In this document: one piece after another, positions 1 to 4,974 of the stretch | Numbering within the stretch: position 1 is the stretch's first letter | How the letters are laid out: each line of letters opens with the position of its first letter | Origin: Deltaproteobacteria bacterium | GTDB lineage: Bacteria > Desulfobacterota > Desulfobulbia > Desulfobulbales > VMSU01 | NCBI GenBank assembly: GCA_024274995.1 | Contig: JAJSAA010000053.1 | Span: 1-8,937 of the forward strand | Length of the DNA: 8,937 nucleotides | Direction of reading: 5' to 3' | The notes under the pieces: model-generated | Seen by the model: only the letters and a program-made list of their open reading frames with translations | What the model was told of the DNA's origin: nothing | Database searches by the model: none | Translations under genes and position numbers: made by a program

Positions 1-1
1 A

Positions 2-316
2 GATCAAATTAGCGAGCTTAAAGAGGGGCAGAAAGAAATACGCCTTGAGATGGACAGACGATTTGAGCGGGTGGATAAACGTTTTGAACAAGTAGACAAG
101 CGATTTGAACAGGTGGATAAACGTTTTGACCAGGTAAATGTAAAGTTAGATCAAATCATGGAACGAATAGATGTAAAGATTGATACAGGTCTCCAAGAAG
201 GTCGTATGCTGACAGTTAAACTATTTTCTTTCGCCATGGTTTTTTCAGCTATTTCAATGGCAGGGTTTCTTGCCAAGAGGGAAATGGGAGGGAAATGGGG
301 GACAGACCACGATTAA
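2..316 (+). CDS. Coiled-coil protein with one C-terminal membrane helix (5'-truncated by window edge)
   Basis: The reading frame is open from base 2, so the protein starts outside the window; the ATG at 50 is probably internal. The visible part (about 104 residues) opens with a charged stretch (DQISELKEGQKEIRLEM). Heptads of the form VDKRFEQ follow, repeated several times, the pattern of a parallel coiled coil. After a short amphipathic link comes a hydrophobic segment (LFSFAMVFSAISMAGFLA) that should form a single membrane helix, then a short polar tail (KREMGGKWGTDHD). Small proteins with this plan, a long coiled coil and then one anchor helix, are common and mostly uncharacterised, so I assign no function. 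The last codons coincide with a GGGGACAGACCACG-type sequence, which suggests that the native C-terminus was replaced by repeat DNA. The frame and composition are convincing; the role is unknown. Confidence 0.7.
   Translation, partial: DQISELKEGQKEIRLEMDRRFERVDKRFEQVDKRFEQVDKRFDQVNVKLDQIMERIDVKIDTGLQEGRMLTVKLFSFAMVFSAISMAGFLAKREMGGKWGTDHD
50..154 (+). repeat. 21-bp tandem repeats encoding coiled-coil heptads
   Basis: Five consecutive 21-bp units start at 50, 71, 92, 113 and 134 and encode MDRRFER, VDKRFEQ, VDKRFEQ, VDKRFDQ and VNVKLDQ. The units at 71 and 113 differ at only two of 21 bases, while the unit between them (92) differs from both mainly at synonymous positions. The outer units are more diverged. 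The array keeps the reading frame and the heptad register, so gain or loss of a unit would lengthen or shorten the coiled coil without breaking the protein. Confidence 0.8.
279..316 (+). repeat. Tandem GGGAAATGGGA plus GGGGACAGACCACG-type repeat half-site
   Basis: GGGAAATGGG occurs twice in tandem (279-288 and 290-299) and runs directly into GGGGACAGACCACGATT, which ends at 314. From memory, GGGGACAGACCACG is one arm of a hairpin repeat found next to REP-type transposases in sulfate-reducer-like genomes. The opposite arm (CGTGGTCTGTCCCC) is not visible in this window, so only a half element is present. It supplies the last 12 codons and the stop of the coiled-coil gene. The sequence itself is certain; the family assignment is recollection. 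Confidence 0.4.
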
Positions 317-391
317 TTATTTGTATGTTTAAATCCACCACTAATGGATATTCGTGATATGGAAAATGAAAAATTGGTAGGACACTCCTTA

Positions 392-460
392 TGGGCGCCC
401 AAAATAGAACGTGGCGACCAAATACAGGGCACCCACAAGGGGAGCCCCTACGGGGAGATA
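392..460. repeat. Palindromic dispersed-type repeat
   Basis: The segment opens with a perfect 10-bp palindrome, TGGGCGCCCA (392-401). It continues to an imperfect hairpin in which GGGC (427-430) pairs with GCCC (444-447) and, inside one mismatch, CCC (432-434) pairs with GGG (440-442). On the minus strand it reads GTAGGGGCTCCCCTTGTGGG and then GTGCCCTG, a string I recall as a widespread intergenic repeat that generates spurious ORFs in many genomes. Copy number cannot be judged from one window. Confidence 0.4.
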
Positions 461-813
461 CGAAGTTATTGTTTTGTTTGCCGGTTGTTGCCCCTGGCGG
501 GAGGTGGGGCGTAAGAGTAAAAAGAGGGGCGTCTATGATTTCATGCGTTTTCATAATAATTAAGCTGACACAAGGGGGCTGAGTTAGTTTAACAGCTAAA
601 CCTTCAACGCTAATCAGAACTAAAGTTTCCTAATTTTTATAAATGCCAAGGTTCTTACATGGCACTACTGTAGCGATAGTTAATTTATTGGTAGCGTTGT
701 CAATAGGAGACCTAAAATAATTCGCCATTTTACGTTTTTTATAAACTCAGGACTCTTGACCTACAGGAAGTTCAGGTGGCACCTTGTAGTGCCTAATTTC
801 TGAATTTTCAATT

Positions 814-905
814 TTTTGGTGTCAGGAAAACTTTTGGAAAATAACTCAAGAGCCCTGTATATAGCAAATCCGGCTTTTGGGATTAAAGTTTTCCTGACAC
901 CAAAA
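814..905. repeat. Perfect 21-bp inverted repeat around a 50-nt centre
   Basis: Bases 814-834 and 885-905 are exact reverse complements over 21 bp; the core of the left arm is GGTGTCAGGAAAACTTT. The arms enclose 50 nt (835-884). Pairing stops abruptly at both ends, as expected for a bounded element rather than chance AT-rich complementarity. It could be a small non-autonomous mobile element (MITE or REP pair), a long-looped structured RNA, or a transcription stop for a neighbouring gene. No run of T follows the right arm, so a classical terminator is unlikely. Confidence 0.75.
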
Positions 906-921
906 GCCAATCAGGGTGTCA
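895..921. repeat. Secondary inverted repeat sharing the right arm of the 814-905 element
   Basis: TGACACC at 895-901 is the exact reverse complement of GGTGTCA at 915-921, with a 13-nt loop. Because 895-901 lies inside the right arm of the larger inverted repeat, the two hairpins are mutually exclusive in single-stranded form. A partly overlapping pairing, CCTGA (893-897) with TCAGG (911-915), is also possible. Confidence 0.5.
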
Positions 922-1174
922 CGCCGTATTTCCGGTCGTCTGAAACGGGTAAGTGACACAACCAGCCACAGGCGGCAAGGGAACTTGCCCCAGAAAATGC
1001 CCTTTTAACCACAAGAAACCTGTTTTTACAGGAAATTTTATTTGAATATCACCATCCTGAATCAATAACATCCTCTTACGGCTCTTCACGCCCTCGTTTT
1101 TCCCAAAAAACAACGACACCCACCAAAAAGATATTTTCTATATGGCTTCAAGGCCGGGCTTGTCCAACAAACGG

Positions 1175-1714
1175 TTATCTTCTGTTGGAGAACAATTGCT
1201 CTACTGTTTTCATTGGTAGAAACATTCTGGATTTACCATGGTTTTTACATAGATAATGAAACCCGTACTTCTGATAGAATTTTTCTACGGATTCGTTAAT
1301 ACAATCAACCACTACCGTATAAGCACGCATTTTTTGATTTACTTGCCACAAAAACTCAAGAGCTTTTATAATTGTTATTTTACCCAAATGTTCTCCTTGG
1401 ACCTTTTTGTTTACTGCCAACTGGGCAATAAGAAACACAGGAACCGGATAGTTAGGTAATGCTTTTGATAAATCCTGAGGTAAAGTTGCTCTCTGAATAG
1501 AACTTGGAGCAATCGTATAGAACGAGCAAATAGGATATTTCTGGTTCGATTGCTTTTCGGTGGCAGGCAAAACCATTGTTTTACTGACACCAACCTTCAT
1601 ATGCCTGAAAGCATGTCTTTGTAAAAAAGTGTTTAATTCTACAGTACTACAATCAAAACTGGCTCTATCGTGAATGGCCTTGTTTAGCTCAACGAAGGTT
1701 TTGCTATATTTCAT
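1175..1714 (-). CDS. GNAT-family acetyltransferase toxin (TacT/AtaT-like) of a toxin-antitoxin pair
   Basis: This 179-residue protein has the layout of GNAT toxins. FDCSTVELNTFL lies near the N-terminus (residues 20-31) and is the usual FDCG..LN.FL signature. LAQLAVNKKVQGEHLGK falls in the acetyl-CoA binding region (about 96-112), and FYQKYGF lies in the C-terminal lobe. Relatives acetylate the amino group of aminoacyl-tRNA and stop translation; that role is inferred from family and context. The gene sits directly after an RHH antitoxin with a 4-base ATGA overlap, and AGGGG lies about 6 nt before the start. The pyrophosphate loop normally reads (Q/R)GxGxG, but here it is QGEHLG, with His in place of the middle Gly. 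This may weaken cofactor binding or may be natural variation. The family call is firm; activity is uncertain. Confidence 0.85.
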   Translation of the reverse strand: MKYSKTFVELNKAIHDRASFDCSTVELNTFLQRHAFRHMKVGVSKTMVLPATEKQSNQKYPICSFYTIAPSSIQRATLPQDLSKALPNYPVPVFLIAQLAVNKKVQGEHLGKITIIKALEFLWQVNQKMRAYTVVVDCINESVEKFYQKYGFHYLCKNHGKSRMFLPMKTVEQLFSNRR

Positions 1715-1980
1715 TTGATCCCCTGCTTTTGGGTAAAAGCAGCGGCATCTGCCAACTTTTTATTCGGTGCATGTAGATCTTCACATATCTTTATAAAATT
1801 ATCGAAAACATCATTTTCAACCGTCATGCTTTCGTATTGTTTAATGACTTTTGTTGAATTTTCATCAATTAATTTCACGATATATTCGGTTAAACTTCTC
1901 ACCCCAAGAAGCGCAGAAGCCTTTTCAGCTTTAGCTTTAACATCCGGACTTAATCTCATGTCTAAACGTGCAGTGGCCAT
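1711..1980 (-). CDS. DUF1778 ribbon-helix-helix antitoxin (TacA-like)
   Basis: This 89-residue protein starts TARLDMRLSPDVKAKAEKAS, a typical RHH beta strand followed by helix 1. Helix 2 is the SLTEYIVKLIDE region, so the DNA-binding dimer domain spans about residues 1-45. The rest (MTVENDVFDNFIKICEDLHA, then PNKKLADAAA) matches the toxin-binding tail of DUF1778 proteins, in which an F-x-x-F/I type helix blocks the acetyltransferase active site. The start is supported by AAAGGAG (minus strand, 1987-1993) with 6-nt spacing to the ATG. It is the first gene of the pair and is probably autoregulated together with its toxin at the promoter 45-75 bases upstream. The antitoxin-first order and ATGA coupling are typical of the class. 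Confidence 0.88.
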   Translation of the reverse strand: MATARLDMRLSPDVKAKAEKASALLGVRSLTEYIVKLIDENSTKVIKQYESMTVENDVFDNFIKICEDLHAPNKKLADAAAFTQKQGIK

Positions 1981-2024
1981 TATCGACTCCTTTCTTTAGT
2001 TGGTAATTACATTGCTACTCTTCG

Positions 2025-2053
2025 ACAATAGCACACAGCGACACCGACGTCAA
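2025..2053 (-). promoter_or_regulatory. Sigma70-type promoter of the toxin-antitoxin operon
   Basis: Read on the minus strand, TTGACG (2048-2053) is followed after exactly 17 bases by TATTGT (2025-2030), a close match to the -35/-10 consensus at optimal spacing. Transcription would start near 2018, about 38 bases before the antitoxin ATG. A perfect 8-bp palindrome, GTAATTAC (2003-2010), lies just downstream of the predicted start and is a candidate half or full operator for the RHH antitoxin. The promoter is well supported by pattern; the operator is a guess. Confidence 0.6.
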
Positions 2054-2338
2054 TTGAATCCGGAAAATTTCCGTACAGTATCGTATTGCCCAATCAATCA
2101 TTGTTAGAACAGGATTTAACTGATGAAGTTTATGCTGATTCAAAACAAAAAATTACAATGCAAACAGCAGAAATATGGGAAGAACTGGCACGCCTGTCAG
2201 TCTCGCGGCTTACAATTGGCGGGCAACGATGGGAACCTGCTTCACGATGGTGGGGCAAGGTGTAAACATCCGGTGAATCTCCCTGATGATACACATGTTT
2301 TTAACGCAGATGATGTCCTGGCAGTTGAAAGAAAATAA
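2032..2338 (+). pseudogene. Possible degraded coding remnant, function unknown
   Basis: One plus-strand frame is open from 2032 to a stop at 2263. It reads naturally in its later part (MQTAEIWEELARLSVSRLTI then GGQRWEPASRWWGKV, from the ATG at 2158). After that stop a second plus frame gives a protein-like ending, CKHPVNLPDDTHVFNADD then VLAVERK, to 2338. Joining them needs a single-base frame change near 2240-2265. No good ribosome binding site or start precedes the first part, and its 5' end overlaps the divergent toxin-antitoxin promoter. I do not recognise the family. It may be a frameshifted fragment of a small gene, or simply chance open frames; confidence is low. Confidence 0.3.
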
Positions 2339-2366
2339 TGAAAAGGGAAAAAATTCAGAAAATTCA

Positions 2367-2420
2367 GGGACACCATATTTAATTCAATCCTGTTTTCCCT
2401 GAAGTTAGGTATGGTGTCCC
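2367..2420. repeat. Inverted repeat GGGACACCATA / TATGGTGTCCC
   Basis: GGGACACCATA (2367-2377) and TATGGTGTCCC (2410-2420) are exact reverse complements over 11 bp around a 32-nt centre. Inside, AATTCAGGGA (2361-2370) can alternatively pair with TCCCTGAAG (2396-2404). From memory, TATGGTGTCCC with an adjoining AATT-rich strand is a common REP-like arm linked to Y1 transposases. It lies just 3' of the minus-strand radical SAM gene, so it could also act as a transcription stop or mRNA 3'-end stabiliser for it; the long loop makes a simple intrinsic terminator less likely. Confidence 0.6.
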
Positions 2421-2427
2421 CCCTATT

Positions 2428-4116
2428 TTATTCTTTTAAAATCACCCTGGTCTCCTGATGCTTGAGCAGACCGGTAGTCACCGGTAGAAAGGCGGCGTAG
2501 GCCTCAGGCTGGCTGGACTTTATATTATGGCCGGCGAGTTTCAGAGTCTCAACGCTGAACCTCTGAAAGATGGCTTTTTTAAAGAAGGCATGGCGCTGAC
2601 GCTGAGTAAAGAGCCCCTCTACTTCATCCGGCAGATGGTGCCAGAGGTAATCCCTGGCCCCTTTCATATCCACTGGCTGCAGGCATGGCGGCGGCCTGCG
2701 CCCCCCGGCATGCAGCCAGTCATATAGTAGCACCTCTCTGATAAGGGCGGTTCCGGGATAGCGGGCGGTGAACTCTACCAGCGTCTCGGTGAGCAGGGCC
2801 TGGGTATTAGCCAATTGGAAAAAGCCTCGTTTTTGACAAAAATCACTCAACTCACTAAAAAAGAATAAAATATCCTCGTCGATTTGGCGCAGATAATTAA
2901 AAAAAGTGGTAAAAAAACGGTTATTGTGGAAGGCCTCCAGGCATTCTCCGAGCGAGAGAAGGCGGCCCAGCTCCTTATCTTCCAGCCACTTGGTGGCCAG
3001 GATCTCATAGGGGGGAAGAGCGGCGGCCATAAGGCCGAATTGCCGGCGGCGGCGGTGGATGGTGGTACCGGGCAGTACCTTTAATAAGCCCATCTGAATA
3101 TAATGGGGGCCCAGGGCAAAGACATCATTAAGCGACCGGCCAAAAGTTTGCCGGGTATCATAGGGCAGTCCCAGGATGAGATCAATATGGAGGTGAATAT
3201 TGGCCATGGCCGTAAGGCGCCGGATATTGGTGCTGGCTTTTTTGAGATCCATTACCCGGTTTACGGCCTTCAGTGTCTCATTATTGGTGGACTGGATGCC
3301 GATTTCAAACTGAAAGAGCCCCGCCGGCAGCCCCTCTAAAAATTCGAACATCTCCTCGTTAAAGAGGCCGGGGGCAATTTCAAAATGAAAAGAGGTGGCA
3401 GGGCTTTCGGCGTGTGAGGCGCTCAGAAATCGCCAGATGGCCAGAGCCCGGCCGCCGTCGGCGTTAAAGGTACGATCCACAAAACGGATGATTTGGGGCT
3501 GATGGCGCAGAATAGCCGTCAGCTCTTTTCTGGTCTCCTGAAGATCACGGTTTACCACCCCCCGGCCCACTGACGACAGGCAATACGAGCAGGAGAATGG
3601 ACAGCCGCGTGAGGATTCATAATAAATATTACGATTTTTCAGTTGGCGGCAGAAGTCATCTCGTTTATAAGGAGAGCGGAAAGAACTGCCGGGGGTGCAT
3701 TGATAATCAATTTGCAGTCTGCCTTCCCGCAGGTCAGTATAAAAACTTGCCTTTACCCCCTCAATTTCACCATCCACCACCGTGGGCTGAAAGTTTAGGG
3801 CTTCCCGCAGCACCAGGGCCTGAGGGCCGCCAAGGACGATAGGGGTCTGGGGCCGTAACTGGTGGAGATCGGTGAGCAGGCGGTGCAGATAGGCGTGGTT
3901 CCAGATATATACCGAGAAGAAGAATGCCGTTGTTTCCGGGGTACTTATCCGCAGCAGAGTGGGATAATATGGGTCGTTGATCGTAAACTGCCTGAATCTG
4001 GTCTGGGCCTTGGGGAGATGACGTTCTAACTGCTGGCGGACATAAAAGAGGGCCAGACAGGAATGAGAATAGCGGCAGTTAACGGCAATGAGCTGGATAA
4101 TCATGGATTCTGTCAT
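2428..4116 (-). CDS. B12-binding domain radical SAM protein with DUF4080 C-terminus
   Basis: This protein has 562 residues. The N-terminal 130 or so form a Rossmann-like cobalamin-binding-type domain (opening IIQLIAVNCRYSHSCLALFY, LGGPQ at 95-99, GEIEG at 116-120). I see no DxHxxG, so cobalamin, if bound, would be base-off without a protein His ligand, as is usual in this class. The radical SAM core follows, with CPFSCSYC at 172-179 giving the CxxxCxxC that binds the 4Fe-4S cluster, then FVDRTFNAD (212-220), EIGIQS (271-276) and DLILGLP (312-318). The last 180 or so residues fit the DUF4080 extension. Members are probably methyltransferase-like enzymes, but no substrate is established. The gene is divergent from lgt with 60 bp between. 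The start is uncertain: ATG 4116 and in-frame ATG 4104 both lack a clear ribosome site. Confidence 0.88.
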   Translation of the reverse strand: MTESMIIQLIAVNCRYSHSCLALFYVRQQLERHLPKAQTRFRQFTINDPYYPTLLRISTPETTAFFFSVYIWNHAYLHRLLTDLHQLRPQTPIVLGGPQALVLREALNFQPTVVDGEIEGVKASFYTDLREGRLQIDYQCTPGSSFRSPYKRDDFCRQLKNRNIYYESSRGCPFSCSYCLSSVGRGVVNRDLQETRKELTAILRHQPQIIRFVDRTFNADGGRALAIWRFLSASHAESPATSFHFEIAPGLFNEEMFEFLEGLPAGLFQFEIGIQSTNNETLKAVNRVMDLKKASTNIRRLTAMANIHLHIDLILGLPYDTRQTFGRSLNDVFALGPHYIQMGLLKVLPGTTIHRRRRQFGLMAAALPPYEILATKWLEDKELGRLLSLGECLEAFHNNRFFTTFFNYLRQIDEDILFFFSELSDFCQKRGFFQLANTQALLTETLVEFTARYPGTALIREVLLYDWLHAGGRRPPPCLQPVDMKGARDYLWHHLPDEVEGLFTQRQRHAFFKKAIFQRFSVETLKLAGHNIKSSQPEAYAAFLPVTTGLLKHQETRVILKE

Positions 4117-4176
4117 ATATCATATGTAATTCTGGAATAATAAAAAACATAAAAAAAAATCAGTAACTGTAAAATT
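4117..4176. promoter_or_regulatory. Divergent promoter region between the radical SAM gene and lgt
   Basis: This 60-bp, very AT-rich spacer separates two divergent starts and must hold both 5' regions unless lgt is read from further upstream. A candidate minus-strand promoter is TTACTG (4161-4166) with TATTAT (4137-4142) at 18-bp spacing, which would leave only about 14 nt of leader before ATG 4116. No comparably good plus-strand pair is visible. The bases before the lgt ATG contain no Shine-Dalgarno match. Confidence 0.3.
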
Positions 4177-4974
4177 ATGCTTCCTTACCCACATATCCGC
4201 CCGGTGATCTTTTCCATCGGCCCCCTTAAAGTACGCTGGTACGGTCTGATGTACGTTCTGGGCTTTTCTGCGGCCTATTATCTTGTCCAGCGCCGGATTA
4301 AGCGCCTGGGGCTTAAACACCTCGCCGCCAATTTTGAGAATCTCAATTTTGTGCTTATTCTCGCGGTTATTATCGGCGGCCGCTTGGGCTATGTCCTGAT
4401 CTATAATCTGCCCTATTACCTGGAATATCCCCTGGAGATTCTGGCCACCTGGAATGGCGGCATGTCTTTTCACGGAGCCTTGATCGCTGTTATAATCGCC
4501 GGAATCATTTTTTGCAAAAAGAATGAGCTGAATTTCTGGCAGACCGCCGATCTTTATGTTGTGGTAGCCCCCATCGGTCTGGGTCTGGGGCGCTTGGGTA
4601 ATTTTATTAACGGTGAGCTTTACGGCCGGGTAACTACGGTGCCCTGGGCTATGGTCTTTCCCAATGGCGGCCCGCTGCCCAGTCATCCTTCGCAACTTTA
4701 TGAAATGCTGCTGGAGGGAGTAGTACTCTTCGTCATCCTCTGGCGCCTACAGGATAGAAAGATGCCTTCTGGATTTATATTGGCATTTTTTTTGATTTTT
4801 TATGGTATATTTCGTATCTTTATCGAGTTTTTTCGACAGCCAGATTCCCAGATAGGTTTTTTGTTCGGTTTTCTCACCATGGGGCAGCTACTAAGTATCA
4901 TAATGGTACTTGGCGGGCTAATCATTATGCTTTACCGCCGGGGCAAAGGAGCCGTAACTCCGAGGCAGGACTGA
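4177..4974 (+). CDS. lgt: Prolipoprotein diacylglyceryl transferase (Lgt)
   Basis: Lgt moves the diacylglyceryl group of phosphatidylglycerol to the lipobox cysteine of prolipoproteins in the inner membrane, the first step of lipoprotein maturation. The 265-residue length is normal for the family. The Lgt signature GRLGNFINGELYGR lies at 138-151 and contains the conserved Arg139, Asn142 and Glu147. WYGLMY near the N-terminus (21-26), the His of FHG at 98-100 and FRQPD at 219-223 are the other family landmarks. About seven hydrophobic helices are evident, for example around 22-38, 57-75, 102-112, 180-190, 200-215 and 236-252. The ATG at 4177 gives the usual N-terminus (PHIRPVIFSIGPLKVRWYG), although no Shine-Dalgarno sequence precedes it. 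The stop overlaps the next start by one base (TGATG), so the protease downstream is probably translationally coupled. Confidence 0.96.
   Translation: MLPYPHIRPVIFSIGPLKVRWYGLMYVLGFSAAYYLVQRRIKRLGLKHLAANFENLNFVLILAVIIGGRLGYVLIYNLPYYLEYPLEILATWNGGMSFHGALIAVIIAGIIFCKKNELNFWQTADLYVVVAPIGLGLGRLGNFINGELYGRVTTVPWAMVFPNGGPLPSHPSQLYEMLLEGVVLFVILWRLQDRKMPSGFILAFFLIFYGIFRIFIEFFRQPDSQIGFLFGFLTMGQLLSIIMVLGGLIIMLYRRGKGAVTPRQD

Larger units (their letters stand above)
317..1174. other. Gene-free accessory stretch with repeats
   Basis: About 860 bases separate the coiled-coil gene from the toxin gene. Short open frames exist on both strands (for example 391-582 plus, 249-554 minus and 919-1119 minus from a GTG), but none has a recognisable domain together with a ribosome binding site. 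The contents I can support are a dispersed-type repeat near 392-460, a small GGCAC/GTGCC hairpin at 778-793, and the inverted repeats at 814-921. No tRNA, rRNA or CRISPR pattern is seen. Confidence 0.5.

Noticed and set aside
249..582. Overlapping short frames on both strands rich in Gly, Pro and Arg
   Set aside because: They are translations of the palindromic repeat around 392-460; spurious ORFs of this kind accompany such repeats.
919..1119. Minus-strand 66-residue frame with GTG start downstream of the toxin
   Set aside because: No ribosome binding site and no recognisable domain; it could be a remnant but cannot be supported as a gene.
2367..2420. Intrinsic terminator for the radical SAM gene
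   Set aside because: The 32-nt loop and lack of an immediate T-run fit a REP-like repeat better, although a 3'-end role is not excluded.
4120..4695. Minus-strand 191-residue frame inside lgt
   Set aside because: It lies antisense to a strongly recognised gene and has no domain features.
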